Part shown: piece after piece, positions 1 through 13,371 of the stretch
Numbering within the stretch: the first letter of the stretch is position 1
How the letters are laid out: every line of letters starts with the position of its first letter
Origin: Plecoglossus altivelis
Lineage: Eukaryota > Chordata > Actinopteri > Osmeriformes > Plecoglossidae
Assembly (NCBI GenBank): GCA_036571765.1
Contig: BROE01000001.1
Span: 11,306,152-11,370,151, forward strand
Reading direction: 5' to 3'
DNA length: 64,000 nucleotides
Program-made: the position numbers and the translations under genes
Notes under the pieces: generated by a model
The model's database searches: none
What the model saw: the letters and a program-made list of their open reading frames with translations, nothing else
What the model was told of the DNA's origin: nothing

Positions 1-350
1 ATCGACTGCAGAGCGCTGTTTCTATGGAAACAGCGGATGCCTAAAGGGGAGAGGATCATTAATTGGAGTCGGAGGGAGAGGAGAGGAGACACGAGAAAGA
101 CAGCGATCAGGAGCACAGAGATTCAAACAAGGAGATAAACAGAGAGACGGAGGGAGAGACAAAGAAGGGATGGGGGGGCGGAGTTAGGAAAGTATAGGAG
201 AAAAACAAAGAGGCAAAGTCGTCCACACATGCACTGTACACGCTGATGTGAATGGAAGAAGGAAAGCAGTGAAAAAAACCAGCCTTTTTGGCTGTGTCCA
301 GGGGTGGGCGGGACAACATCTTTGTGTTTGTATGTGTCATGTTATCCTTT

Positions 351-425
351 TTGTGTGTGTGTGTGTGTCTGTCTGTCTGTGTGTGTGTGTGTGTGTGTGA
401 GTGTTTGTGTGCGCGCTTGTGTGTA
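351..425. repeat. (TG)n with TGTC interruption
   Basis: An imperfect TG dinucleotide tract with a short TGTC block near its start. Confidence 0.9.
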
Positions 426-808
426 CCCTGTAACAGTAACTACTCATCTCTCTGGTGACTAAAAGCAGGGAGTCCCAGATTTATAGTAGCTCCTCAGCCA
501 AACAAATATAGGCCAGACCCAGGGATACACCCTTCTAGGGGGGTTACTGGAGCACACTGCCTCCTCTGGGCCCTGTGTGTGTGTGTATGTGTGTGTGTGT
601 GTGTGTGTCTCTGCATGTGTCTGTGCATGTTACCTCTGGTAGCATATCCTCCGGTGTGTGTTGTTACAGTGTTGGTCCACTGGGAATACTCCACAAGCCC
701 CAGATGCACAAGGTTATCACTACTCAGCTCATCTCTGCGTCATCTCCGCCTTCCAGACGGCTAGCGTGAAACCTGAGCTCACTCATCAAACCGAGATGGG
801 ACAACAAT

Positions 809-810
<2 letters not shown>

Positions 811-902
<92 letters not shown>

Positions 903-908
903 TGTGTG
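811..908. repeat. Compound (TG)n(AG)n microsatellite
   Basis: About 56 bp of uninterrupted TG passes directly into about 40 bp of AG. The junction of an alternating purine-pyrimidine tract with a homopurine tract can adopt Z- or H-form DNA. Confidence 0.93.
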
Positions 909-1280
909 GAGCAGAGAATCTTAGGCAAGGTCAGCGAGTGGTGAAGAGGAAATATTTCAGACAGTCAGGGCCGAAACCTGGTGTTCTTAGCTTCAGACCA
1001 GCTAGTTGGCCTATAAGCACACACACAAGGGCGCACACCCACACCCACACACACTGCTGCAGTCATACTCCTGTACTTGTATTCCCCGGACAGCCACTGT
1101 GGCTCAGCTGATGGAGGGAGGAAGCCTCTTCAGTCAGTCTGCTTTCTCTCTGCCCCCCCCCCCCACACACACACACACACACGGCCCTCTTCCTGCTTTG
1201 TTCTGTAGTCACGGACCGCCAGAATGCAGGCAGATCAATGGAGACACTTCTGTCTTATTAAGGCCCTTCACTGTCAGAGC

Positions 1281-1335
1281 AGAGGGAGGGTGATAGGGAG
1301 GGAGGGAGGGAGGGAGGAGAGGGAGGGAGGGAGGG
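1281..1335. repeat. (GGGA)n microsatellite
   Basis: Repeated GGGA units with one short interruption; a purine-only strand with many G runs. Confidence 0.9.
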
Positions 1336-1445
1336 TCTACTGTGTCTGGTTGACTGGTCATGTCTGGAGAGGCTCTGATGCGGTCCTGAGATTGTATTTA
1401 GTTCTGAGTTGTGTCGCGTGTGTTTTATAAAAGGCGTCATAATAA

Positions 1446-1555
1446 CATGCTGATTTGACAGCTGCTTTTATCTCAAGCGACATACAGCAAATAGAGATTT
1501 GAACCAGAGACCTCTTGATCCGCAGTTAAATGCTCTCCCACCGAGTTATCACCTG
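1446..1555 (-). mobile_element. tRNA-derived SINE (tRNA-Cys-like head), degenerate
   Basis: Read on the minus strand, 1552 to 1494 resembles the body of a tRNA-Cys: an A-box-like AACTCGGTGGGAGAGC, an anticodon-arm-like ACTGCGGATCAAGAGG and a B-box GGTTCAAATC. It is followed by a tail containing GTCGCTTGAGATAAAAGC, which resembles the conserved core/tail of fish tRNA-derived SINEs (GTCGCTTTGGATAAAAGCG type). No matching 3' acceptor stem follows the B box, so this is a SINE and not a functional tRNA gene. The head-to-tail order is complete but boundaries are approximate. Confidence 0.75.
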
Positions 1556-1669
1556 CCTTTTCAGCCATCGTGCGAGGGTTATGTTCCAGTCAAATGGGTG
1601 GTCAGTGTACAGCTGTACAGCTCAGTCGTATGAGAAGAGAAATATGACATATCAGGGTCAATGACAATT

Positions 1670-1771
1670 GGTGTGTGGGTGTGTGTGGTCCGTGGGTGTG
1701 GGTGGGTGTTGGTGTGTGTGGTCTGCGGGTGTGTGTTGGTGTGTGTGCGGTCTGCGGGTGTGTGTTGGTGT
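1670..1771. repeat. GT-rich minisatellite, unit near 27 bp
   Basis: Repeated blocks of the form GTGTGTGGTCTGCGG followed by GTGTGTTGG occur about three times. Confidence 0.8.
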
Positions 1772-3918
1772 GACACGGCTGACAGAGTTTCTCTGAAGTC
1801 AGCGTGTGTTTCTTGTAACTGGTCTCTGGTTACGCCACGACCATACTCCTTGCTCCTATATATTATCATCTTACTGTATGGAAGACAAAAGGCCTCCTAA
1901 TGCATCTGAAGTAGCTACTTTTGCCACAAGAGAAGTGCTTCACCAAACGTATTGATTGTTGGCTGTGTTACATTATACTCTGTCTCTGGCTGTGAGGAGA
2001 GAGAGAGGGAGAGAGTGAGAGAGGGAGAGGGGGATGAGAGGGAGGGAGGGGGGTGGGTGGCTTTCTGAGAAAGGTTCGATCAGAGACGGTCAAAATGTGT
2101 TAGCTGAGACACGGTGGCCAACCCAGTCTCACTCGCGTCACACTGAGAACACCTTTCCTTCTCAATTACCTTTTCCTATGGCTCGCCTTCCTATTAGTTC
2201 CCCCCTACACACACACACACACAAACACACACCTCCCCCATCCCCTTCTCTCCAGACCAGCACGGTGAATGACCTTTCCTCCTGGCCAGATCAGTCTGGA
2301 CAGATGTTACGAGGTCCAGCTCAGAACAGCTGGCCACCGCTTGTGTACACACTCACACACACACAAACACACGCACAAACACATGCGCTGACAGATGCAT
2401 GCATGTTATGTAGTGGTTAATACCCCCCCCCCACCTTCTGCCCCACAATCCCAGACCCATAGATGGTCCCCAGGCTCCTCCCCCTCCCTCCCTCCCTCCC
2501 TCTCCTTGGGGGCTGGATGCAGACAGCACCGCAGGTGTGGATCTCCCCCCCCCCACTGAGACGTGGAGTAGCAGGAGGGTCCACCAGGGTTCCCCGCCCA
2601 GGAGGCGTGTCAGAGGGGGGCTTGTAGGGAGTCACGCGCCGCCCCTGAAGACTCGACAGCAGAGTGTCACCTCCCCCCGGCTGGGCTGCGATTGGGTGGC
2701 TGACGTGGGGACTTGCTAACGTACGCTGCGATTGGCTGTCAGGATGCAGCCGGTCGCAGCTTCACAGACACTCTCACTCTCATACTGCAGGATTAGATAG
2801 GTGGGAAGTTAAACTCATCTCCCAATAATCTCCCAAACAGGGTTTGACTGTGATAACTTGTTTATGTGCAGGCATCGTACAGACAGACCCAAGATCTCTT
2901 TCAGACTGGAAAGCTGTCCTGCAGTAACTATATTGTCCTATACTGTACCATACTATTACTTTACTGTCTCCCTAGTACTACAATGTACTCCTCTGCACAA
3001 TACTGGCCATGCTACAGTTACAGCTCATTTGAATGAATATCCAGTGTCAAGCTGACCTAGAAAGTTACATTTCGCGATGTTCACTTTCTGTTCTGATTAG
3101 TCGGTGAAATGACGGTAGATTCAATGTTCCAGCTGGAAGATATCTTTGTGTGTCATACTGTCTGAGCTGCTCTCCTGGCTCAGCCGGGGTTATGTCATGC
3201 CAGTCTGTCATTAGATAGCTGGTGGAGTCGTACAACACTGCTAATCAGTTAATTGGATCCCCTGCTTCCACCCCCCCTCTCTTGCAGACGTCATGCAGAC
3301 CCACACACCCCTACACGACAGCGTACCCCAAGCCTCTCCTCTCGACCTCTCCTTCCTCCACTCCCCCTCTTCCTCTCCCCACTCCTCCTCTCCCCCCGTC
3401 CTCTAGATCTCTCCTCACCTCTCATGGTCTTTCGTTTGTCTTGACCATGTCCATCTCTGTACCTCCACCCCCCCTCCCCCTCCCCCACCCCGCCCAGACA
3501 AGCTGGGCATGACTAGCAGCAAGCATTCACTACACCAGGAGACGAGGAGAGGGGAGAGATGGAGGAGGGAGGAGAGTTGAAGAGTGAGAGATGGAGAAAA
3601 GATGAGGAGGGTGGAGAGATGGAGGGGGGTGGGGGTGCGGTGGGAAAGGAAGAGTGAGACAGTTGGCTGGATATCTGCGAAGGCATCTCGATACGTAACG
3701 ATTCGGGGAAAGGATGCAGTGTTGAGTTGAATGATCTCTTCTGAGAGGACAGGGAGAGTGGATGGTTAGAATCTTCTCTTCATTTCTCACTCTGTCAATT
3801 CTCTCTCTCACACACACCTGGATTTCTCCTCTGTTCGTCTGTGAGGTGTGAGTCAGCGTGGTGAGAAGGATCGGTGATTGGGGAGTTTACAGGACCTCCT
3901 GCTGCGAGGGGACTTCCT

Positions 3919-3920
<2 letters not shown>

Positions 3921-3956
<36 letters not shown>

Positions 3957-3992
3957 ACAAGCACACACACACACACACGTGACAAGCACACA
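3921..3992. repeat. (AC)n microsatellite, interrupted
   Basis: Two AC tracts separated by short TGACAAGC blocks. Confidence 0.9.
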
Positions 3993-5042
3993 CAAAGGTT
4001 TGTTCCAGTTTAACAGCCCAATCATTCGTCGGCACACAGGCCTCATGATCACCAACTGAACCCATGCTCTCTTTAACTGTGCACTTAACACACACACACA
4101 TAATTCCCAAGCCTGTCAGTCCAGATATTGTTATCACTGGTTGTGTAATGTTAGTGGTCCACAGCCAGGCATTGAAGAGGACTGGGGCCTCCTCGTCTCT
4201 TCTCGTATTGTCTCCTATCCTCTCGTTTCCTATCCTCTTGTTTCCTATCCCTTCATCTCCTGCAGGACTCCTGTCATGGTGGTCGACAGTGACTCCACGC
4301 AGGTGCACACCTGAAGCTCTCTGGCTAAAACACTGTGCTTCTAAATCCCTACTGCACGCACCTTGTCTGCAGAAACACCGAAGGTGTTCTGGGGTCTAAT
4401 GTGCTCTGCAGTCCACAAGCTTGTTCTGTCTCCTCTGGTGACTCTCTTCACACCTCAAAGGGAATTCTTAATCTCTGCTTCCAAGCAATGCAGAGTTCTC
4501 CTTTGGTCTCTTCTCTGGCTTGTCTCTCTCTCTCTCTAACTCTCTCTCTCTCCGCCTTTCTCCATCAAGCTAACCTCTCTCTCCCCTCTCTCTCCCCTCT
4601 CTCTCCCCTGTCTCACTCTCTGTCCCCGCCGACCCCCCTGTCCTCCGCTGCGTCCTTCTCTCCTTAACCAGCGCGGCCGCCAACTCTCCAGTCCGGCCGA
4701 GGGCCTGTTTCCATAGCAACAGGTTTCCATGGAAACTATGTGACAGCGCATGCTTCTGGGTTGGGGGGAGGGGTGGGGGTGTGGAGCGGTGGGCAGTGAC
4801 TCATTCTCTCTGCGCTCTCTCTCTCTCTCTCTCTCTCTCCGCTATCTCTCTCTCTCTCTCTCTCCCTCCCTCTTCTCCCTCACTTTTTGTCCGCTGCACC
4901 CACAATTCAACCAAAAGGAAGATTGAAAAAGTAAAAAGTTAGTTGTTCACCCTTCTGTTTTTGATGGGCCAAAGGAGACGATTTATGGGGGCCGCGTGCA
5001 ACGACCCCATGCGGCTACGGTGACATCGCTGCAGAAGGTCAC

Positions 5043-5106
5043 GAGGGGGCGAGGCAGGGTGAGGGGGCGAGGCAGGGTGAGGGGGCGAGGCAGGGTGAGG
5101 GGGCGG
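5043..5106. repeat. 18-bp GC-rich minisatellite
   Basis: The unit GGGGGCGAGGCAGGGTGA repeats three and a half times with almost no divergence. In one frame it encodes Arg-Gly-rich repeats, but the surrounding frame has no other sign of coding. Confidence 0.9.
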
Positions 5107-5554
5107 AGGAGAGGGGGAGTGGGAGGGAGTTTTAAGAACAGGGACGAGCTGCGTCGCGAGGATGCCAGGGCACCAGAGACGGCAGCCCCAGTGGGCCACA
5201 TGGCTGCCCAGCCAGACGTCACATTAAGGAGCTTGGCAGCAGGCGTTAGTGTGAAGGAGCTGGTCTTTTCCTGGTCTGCTCTGGGCACCACCCTGGTGCT
5301 CCAGTCCCTGGTTATGGGAAACAGCATCAACAGAGGATTCGACGTTTCGAAAACGTAAATCGATATCAATGGTGATTCGCAACCGCAGGCGAATCTTCGC
5401 TCTGTTCCGGTGCCATCTTGGAGTCAACTCTGTTGATGATGCTGGTTCTGTGCACCAGGCTATAGCTTGGATCTGAGAGAGGGGGGTTTGAACACGCAGC
5501 GTTTGTAACAGGCACGTGAGAGAGGCTTGGGTGAGGGGAGGAGAGGGGAAAGGT

Positions 5555-5571
5555 GGGGGGGGGGGGGGGGG
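5555..5571. repeat. Poly-G run (17)
   Basis: Seventeen consecutive G residues, a potential G-quadruplex and a typical site of sequencing length error. Confidence 0.9.
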
Positions 5572-7011
5572 CCGGTCGTACCACACCCCCGGGATAGACC
5601 ACGGTAAAAATAGCTCAGGAATATGGTACCGATTCACCAGTACTTAGCGCCAGTGAGGACGCTTGCGAGTGTCTATCGGATTGGAAGTGACGTTTTCAGG
5701 TTAGCTGAGCTCAGGGCAGCCAAGTGGTTGACTCCTCACACAGAGAGAGGGAGAGAGACTAAGAGACACAGAGACAGAGAGGTAGCGAGAGAAAGGGAGC
5801 GAGAAAGACAGAGGAAGACAGAGAGGGAGCAAGAGGAAGAGAGAGCAAGAGAGAGAGAGGGATAGAGAGGGGGAGAGAGGGAGGGAGGGGAGGGGAGGTA
5901 GAGGTGGGGATGTAGACCACCAGCAATGGAGCTGTTGTCAGCTCTGGTTTCACCCCAAACTTTTCAATCCAGTCTGACTTTGTTCTGGCTCAATTGTTGA
6001 TGTCTGATGGAGGACTAGAGGATCCAGCTCTGTGTGTGTTGGTCCGGTCTACAGTGTGCGTGGAGGCAGATCAGGCCTCTGGAATCATCCCTGTCATGTG
6101 ACTTGCAGGGCCAGTCCTCCACTCTGACAGCATCAGCCCTAATTTGTATCCAGATAAGTGTGAGAGTGTGTGAGAGTGTCTGTTTGAGAGACAGTTTGTG
6201 TGTGTGTGTTTGAGAGACAGTGCGTGTACGTGCGTATGTTTGGGAGCGTGTATTTGGGGGACAGAGAATGAGAACGTACTTTAGTCCGCTGGGTGCGTCA
6301 CTGCCCATAGACCAAAACTGACGCCAGTGAAAGGAATATTGATGCTTTTTCTACTCTTTCAGACGCAAGCACCAAGTGCTGCTTGAACATTACATCTGTA
6401 GTTGCAGCATTAGACCTCAGTTACAGCAGTCAGATATATGGGCTGCTCCCAGCGAAACGCTATCAGCCTACATGACCTCTGTCGTGATTAGCATTAGCCT
6501 GGTGATTAGCATATCCATCTCCTCAAATGAATAGGATGGCGTTCGACGCTGAAATGGCTAGCTTGGGTAGTTAGCGTCCTATAAGAGGCAATACATCTCA
6601 GTCCTGTTTGGTTTAGACTGAGTGAGGAGATGGAGATGGAGGGGTTATGTAACTTAGTCAAATGGATCTGGAATACAAATCTCTCCTTCAGCGGGAGGGA
6701 GGGAGAGAGGGAGGGAGGGAGGGAGAGGACAGGACAGAGGAGGATAAGTGGTTGTTTAGAATGACTCACGTTGATGAAGAAACATAGGGACACAGGGACA
6801 GGGCCGTCTGCTGTTGTGTTGAAGGTGTCGTACGCAGCGCGTGTAACGTGCGTGCGTGTGCGTGTGTGTGTGTGTGTCACTCCTCACTATGTATCCGCAC
6901 GTCCTGTGCGTCAGCACCTCGTTAACAGGAGTGTTATACACACCGACAGTGAGTCACAAACACACTTACCCCAGTCTGTCCCCCACTTTAATCACATTCC
7001 CCCTAGGCATC

Positions 7012-7012
<1 letters not shown>

Positions 7013-7042
<30 letters not shown>

Positions 7043-7250
7043 TAGACAAGCAGACACACAGACAGAGTGGCAAACAGATAGACAGACAAGCAGACAGACA
7101 GACAAGCAGACAGACAGACAGAGTGGCAAACAGATAGACAGACAAGCAGACAGACAGACAAGCAGACAGACAAACAGACAGACAGACACGCAGACGTACA
7201 GAGAGACACGCAGACAGACAGAAAGACACAGACATACAGACAGCCAGCCA
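7013..7250. repeat. (ACAG)n tetranucleotide array with higher-order units
   Basis: ACAG units are interrupted periodically by AAGC and by GAGTGGCAA blocks, giving a higher-order repeat of about 60 bp that itself occurs twice. Both strands are open in several frames only because of the repeat. Confidence 0.93.
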
Positions 7251-8397
7251 AGCAGCCGCTGGCTCACTATGGCACCCGTCGTCGCCAGCAACCAGACCAG
7301 GGTTGGGAGCAGTAGGTTACTAGGCGTGGGAATCCCCGCCCTCCTCCCCGCCATCACCCATCTGTCCTATTAAAAGCTTGATTGTGGTTCTGTGGCCTGG
7401 GAATACAGCCGTTCGCACGCGGTCGTGTCAAAAATAGCCATTTAATCTGCTGAAGAGGGGCCTGAAATAGGAAACGAGGCTGGATTAGCAGGCCTGCCAG
7501 CCAGCTTTAGCCAGGCCACTCCAGGCTGTGCTGATACCCAGGCCTGATATTGACTCAGGATGATGACACAGCACATAGAGACACAGGTGTCATAGACATG
7601 GCTGGGGCTGGGGGGGAAGTGAGGGAGAGGGTCTCCAGAACAGCCTGGTGACAGAGCCAGTCCGTGTGAAGGGCTGGATCCCTTCTCAGCCATACAGCAG
7701 AGAGCTCCACGAGGCCGGGAGGGGTTTCTGACTCCGTCTCTGTCCAGCTGGAGGAGAGACCAGGTGGAACAGCATCCCGACAGTCGAAGGTGTCTTGTGG
7801 TGGTCATCCCGGTGCGAGTCATTAGACTAGTTTCGTTTCCTCACGTGACCCGCCGCTAGGACGTCGTTCTGCTGCGAGGGCACAGGTTGAACGCTGCAGA
7901 TTTTGATGACTGCTTTCCAATATGGAACACGCATCGTGGATGGAAAGTTTTCCAAACACAGTATTCTTGCGTGCTCTGGTGCGAGTGTGCAGTGGAGGGT
8001 GTCGCCAGCCAAAGTGCCTGATTTGCAGCTCACTGTGTAGCCCCCGACAGCAGCCAAACAAACTGGGAGGAAATAATTGCTCTCTGTGTGGAAAACAAAC
8101 ATCTCAGGGAACTCAAATTAGAGCGCCCTCCCCCTTCTGACCCCCTCAGGAGCAGAGAGGAGCACGCTCACAGACACACACACGCTCACACACACACACG
8201 CTCACACACATACGCACACATACATCAACACTGTCTCTCTTTCACACACACACTAATACACACTCAAACACACACTGTTTATGTCTCTCACACAAACTGT
8301 CTCTCTTTCTCGCTCACTCTCTTTCCCTCTCTCTCTCTTCCTCACAAACACACACAGATCGCCCCGTATCCACTAACAGGCCAACAATGATGTTTAC

Positions 8398-8398
8398 A

Positions 8399-8429
<31 letters not shown>

Positions 8430-8458
8430 ACACACACACTCACACACACACACACACA
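8398..8458. repeat. (CT)n(AC)n compound microsatellite
   Basis: A pyrimidine CT tract runs directly into an AC tract. Confidence 0.9.
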
Positions 8459-9915
8459 TACTTTGTCTGGCACTGTCAGGGCTCAGTGGAAAGTGAGAGG
8501 AGAAAACAGACCTAAGCTTCCAAGCCTACTCAATTAAACCTCCCTCTCCCTTCTCCCCGTCCCCCTCTCCCCTCTCCCTTCTCCTCGTCCCCCTCTCCCT
8601 TCTCCCCTCTCCCTTCTTCTCGTCCCCCTCTCCCTTCTCCCCGTCCCTCACTCACTCCCTCCATCCTCCTCACCATCTCTCTGCCTGCTGCAGTCCCCAT
8701 CATTCCCTCCTCCTCCCCCCCAACAAAGTCACACTCTGCTGGGCTGGGACCTGTCCCTGGTTTCCCTGGGTGCAGAACTCAGGCCTGGTTCTCTCTGTCC
8801 TCTCACCTTCAGTCTGCAGTGCTGGCTCCATCAGCTTCTAATGAGAAACCCAGACATCCACACCAGCAGATCCAGGGTCAGTGTCCGCTGCATGGTCGTA
8901 ACTACAGGCTTGAGACTGGACCTCATCTGCATGGACCAACATCAAGCACTAGATGAATGTCTACCAGCTGCAGAAAGTACTCAGAAATGACCCCCTCCAA
9001 CTGACCACAGTGTTTGGTTATTCATTAGCACAGCAGTCTAGCTAGACATTATCAGCCCTGTGATTTAGCCCACTTAGTCATCTGCTGGGGTTAGCTTGTT
9101 TTGCCCTCTTCTCACAGTCAGGCTAGAAATCCTGTACATGTGAACATGTGTTTAAGGATCCCTTCGTCTCCACGTCAACCACTGCGGTCGTGGTTAGAGG
9201 ACACCTCAGCCTCCCAGCGTTCTTCACGCTCCTTTCCCAGGGTGCTCTGCTTCAGCTGGAGGAGGTCATCACCTGACAAGGGGTCCTGAGCGCTTTCCAT
9301 AGCTGTCCTCCTGTCTCTCTGACTGACTGCCAGGGAGAGGTCTCTCTTCTCCGGTGACTGCCAGGGAGAGGTCTCTCTTCCGGTTACTCCATCTATTCTC
9401 CGTGTCTCTCCGCTGCTCTCTCTTTCCCTGTCTCTCTCCTGATCTTGCCGAACAATTTAAGAGACAGAATAATAAGTCAGTTTGTGCCGTTGCAGTGCAT
9501 TTGTAACGATGTTGTCTACACAACGACAGAACCACGTAGAACCAGCGTGTGTGTGTAAGATGATATGTTGTGGTCTATACAGGTGTGTGTGTGTGTGTGT
9601 GTTGCTTTACTTTAGAGTCTGAGTCTCTAACTAGACTAGACTTCTTCCCTTCACTCGCTCCATCTTTCTCCAGCTGAATGATGTCATGATCTCGCGTGTT
9701 CTCTGTGTTCCTGGAAGACTGAGAGCGAGAAAGTGACTGATTAACTGGTGCACTTGATCGCTTAGTCTTTTTAGTGTACACACACACACACACTTAAGCA
9801 CACACTCAGCTGTGTACACAAGATTTTGCGTGAAACATTGGATATTTTTCTATTCCTTTATATTTCTGTTGTTGTCATTCCAGCTCCAAGCACCCAGATG
9901 TTTTTACCGGATACT

Positions 9916-9916
<1 letters not shown>

Positions 9917-9968
<52 letters not shown>

Positions 9969-10062
9969 GTGTGAGTGTGTGAGTGTGTGTGAGAATGTGA
10001 GTGTGTGTGAGAATGTGAGTGTGTGTGAGAATGTGAGAGTGTGTGTGTGTGTGTGTGTGTGT
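9917..10062. repeat. (CTGT)n followed by GTGTGTGAGAAT repeats
   Basis: About 13 CTGT units are followed by three copies of a roughly 20-bp unit containing GTGTGTGAGAATGTGA and a terminal (GT)n. Confidence 0.92.
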
Positions 10063-10145
10063 GTTCCAGGCAGAGAGGAAGCGCTCAGGTACATGATCAA
10101 TCACTCATGGATGAAGTCCCCACACATTAGACTCCCCCCAGGGAC

Positions 10146-10276
10146 CATGTGTGCTCGTGTGTGCGTGCATGCTCGTGCGTGTGCGTGCATGCTCGTGCGT
10201 GCATGCTTGTGCGTGTGCGTGCGTGCATGCTCGTGCGTGCATGCTTGTGCGTGCGTACGTGCGTGCGTGTGTTTGT
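10146..10276. repeat. GTGCGTGCATGCTC minisatellite
   Basis: Irregular tandem copies of GTGCGTGCATGCTC and GTGCGTGC; alternating purine-pyrimidine sequence with Z-DNA potential. Confidence 0.88.
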
Positions 10277-10484
10277 TTCGGTATTGAAGGGAACTCGTGT
10301 GTATAACATGGTCCTCTAACCTTGTCTGATGAATGGACTTGTTTGTCATCTCAAAGATGAACACTGGGAAGCATAGTGACTCCAGAGCAGAGCACCAAAC
10401 TCTTCTCAAGATACGACTTGCAACGGAGAGAGGGGGGGGGGGAAAGGAAGACACCAACGGAGAGAGAGGGAGAGAGAGACGGCG

Positions 10485-10515
<31 letters not shown>

Positions 10516-12841
10516 GGGGAGAGAAAGAGAGAAAAGTGTACTAAAGCCCAATTAATTTGAGCTGTTTTCAAGTGGCCTGTTCTCTGTGAAGATAAAAGTG
10601 TGGATCCGACGTGTTTAGTGAAAGGAAGCGGGGCGAACGAGGAAGTTTTACTTTGTTGCTGGATGAGTCATCTCTCCCTGGTCCCCGGGGTGGGGGAGAG
10701 GAGGGAAGGTGCGAGGAGTAGGGAGCTGGGCCCATGCGAGATGGGATCCCAACAGCAGGGACTCTTGGGAGATGTAGTCTCGGTCCAGCAGCTCAAGAAT
10801 CCATCTGTTCAAGTCTTGTTGTCTGGATTCATCATTGTCTCCTGTCCTCCCCCTGTCCTCCAGAGCTAGTGAGCGACACTGTCTACATGTTGTTCATGTT
10901 CCAAGTAGGAGATGGTCTGCCTGTCTCTTGGCTGGAAGTGTGTACATGTGCTTTTGGAAACTCCACTAGGCTGCCCCTCTTCTGTCCCACAGGAGACCCC
11001 TTAAGCTGGCAGACACACTGGCCCACTTTACCTCCCTCCCTCTATCTCACTCTCTTCTTCCTTCTCACCCTACCTCTCCCTCTCTCTCTCCCTCTCTCTC
11101 TCTCTCTCTATCGTCCTCCCTCTATCACTCTCTTCTTCCTTCTCACCCTACCTCTCTCTCTCTCTCTCCCCCCCCCCCCCTCTCTCTCTCTCTCTCTCTG
11201 ACATCCTCCCTCCCTCTCTCTCCAACTGCTGCCAGACTCTCCAGAGGCCCTTAAAGGGCCAGAAGAGTCACTTCAGAACAGGAGACATGACATAGCCGCA
11301 GAGAAGTTTGATTAACATTTGATGTTAATTGCAACGACCACGACAGCAAGGTTGGTCTTCCAAGTCCAAGATAAGCATTCTCTCTTTCACCTGCTCTGGC
11401 GAATTTCGACGTCTGTGCTCAGAAAACACTGGCTGGTCCGTGTCCAAAGAATTGCCATTTATAAGGGCTGAGGGCCGATAGCTAATGGTTAATAGCCAAT
11501 GGCTAATTGGAATGTGCTTGCCACGGTTGTCGCTAGTAAAGTGCTAGTGTGGCTAAATGGGGGTGCATGTGCCATAATGAAGTAATTACTCCGCTCTTGC
11601 TAATGCATGTCTACCCACAATGACTTAATGGATACTTACATATGAGAACGGTAGTGAGTGCTTGTTAAGGGTGATAAGTGTTCCTCATTCTTAAGGCTTT
11701 AGCTTTAGAGAGTCACAGAGAGCGGGAGAGAGAGAAAAAGGAGCGAGCCAAATTCGAAAAAATCAATGGGCAGACCGCGAAGACGCCCCGTGTTTTAAGA
11801 CAGATCTGAGTCCAGATTAGAAGGGCCTTCCACAGTGCTGTGGGCTGCAGACACTGAGCAGACGACTGAAGGATCGGGACTGATACGTTTCCATTGCGCG
11901 GGTCCAGGAAGGTCGTGAGGGAGGATCTCCTGTTGTTTTTGTGAGGACAGTGGCGCTCAGCCAGAGGCTGCGAGGGGGGGGGAGATATACTGGGGAGATG
12001 TACTAGAGATGTGTGTGGGCACAGTCCTGGGTGAGGCAGGTTCATCCATGCCATGTACAGGCTCTGTGTGGGGCTGGAGTGGGGAGCTTTCCCTCCGCAA
12101 TGCATGGAGGAGGTGTACACGCTTTCTCTCTGCTCTCTCTGCTCTCTCTGCTCTCTCTGCTTGCTCTCTCTGTGTCTGTCTATCTCTCTCTCTCTGAATC
12201 CCTTCCTCTCTTGCCCCCCTCCCTCCCTTTTTCTGTCCGTCCCTAATTCTTTCCTCCGCGCTCTCTCTTTCCTTCGCACACAAACGCCCAGAGGTGATTC
12301 TGTTGTGGGTGTGGGAGGTGGAGGGTGGATGCTCAAGTGTGTTAGTGGGTGGGCGTCAGTGACTGACGTGTGTGTGTGTGTGGGGGGGGGACTCAGTTTA
12401 GAACAGTAGCACAGTAATTAAAACAAACCTCTCCCTCAGACCCCCATAGAGAGGAGGAAGGGGGGAGATGAAGAGACAGAGGAAAAAAGGCAGAGATAAA
12501 AGAGAGAGAGAGAGAGGGGGTTATTTTGGAAAAGAAGAAAGGATGGTTAATTTTAGCCCAGTGAGCTGAGGGGAGAGCGGGGTTGCAGAATCGGGAGATG
12601 CTAATCGCTTAGACAGTTATTGAGACACGCACACGCACACCGTGGCTTCTCACAGCACGTGCAACAACAGCCCGCAGCTAGAGGTCTCCACATGCCTGTT
12701 GATCCATGAAAAAAAAACCTTCCTGAGGTTCCCTAAACTCCCACGCAAACCTGCTCCCTCGTGAGCCGCTTGTGCCTCAGGTTCCAGTCAGAATTAGCAA
12801 TGATCCAGCGGTCCTTAGGTTGTCTTTCCTAAACCACTGGC

Positions 12842-12978
12842 CTAGTCACCTGCAGTTAGCATAGTCACCACCACTAAGCATAGTCACCTCCAGCTAGCAT
12901 AGTCACTTTTATTTAGCATAGTCACCTCCAGCAATCATAGCCACTTACACTTAGCATAGTCACCTCCAGTTAGCAGGT
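12842..12978. repeat. About 25-bp minisatellite with TTAGCATAGTCACC core
   Basis: The core TAGCATAGTCACCTCCAG recurs about six times with diverged spacers of similar length. Confidence 0.85.
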
Positions 12979-13371
12979 AGCAGGTAGGCTAACTGATAGA
13001 TACATCGTGACCAACGTGACTCACCACTGTGCAGTCAGAATAAACTGGGAAAAGGAGTTATACAGGGTGTGGTTACGGTTAGCGTTAGCTATCTTGGTGT
13101 TGCTGCCACACTGTTGAGATACTGTTGTTTGCTGACGCAACGTCGTGCAAACACAGCTGCTTTGTCATGGAAATGAATCTCCTCACACCAACGCCATGTG
13201 TCCTCCCTCTGGAACGATCCGGCCACTCTGCTCCTTTGTGGACCACACCACAGAGAATTCCCACCCCCTGTTTTTGTTTTGGAGAGGTGCTGCATTGTGA
13301 CCTAGATACCGTACTTTGGATAGTTCGAAACTTTTCGTCTCCATGGTTACTCCCAATGTGGAGGCGGGAGG

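Noticed and set aside
1494..1552. Functional tRNA-Cys gene
   Set aside because: The acceptor stem is missing and a SINE tail follows the B box.
4996..5358. 120-aa plus-strand frame with RGRGRVRG repeats
   Set aside because: The repeats come from an 18-bp minisatellite; the rest has no family resemblance and no splice or promoter context.
6966..7373. Several overlapping open frames on both strands over the ACAG array
   Set aside because: They are open only because the tetranucleotide repeat lacks stops; composition is pure repeat (TDRQTDRQ, CLSVCLSV).
11713..12336. 207-aa minus-strand frame
   Set aside because: Mostly purine-tract Arg/Glu residues with no domain; typical low-complexity shadow frame.
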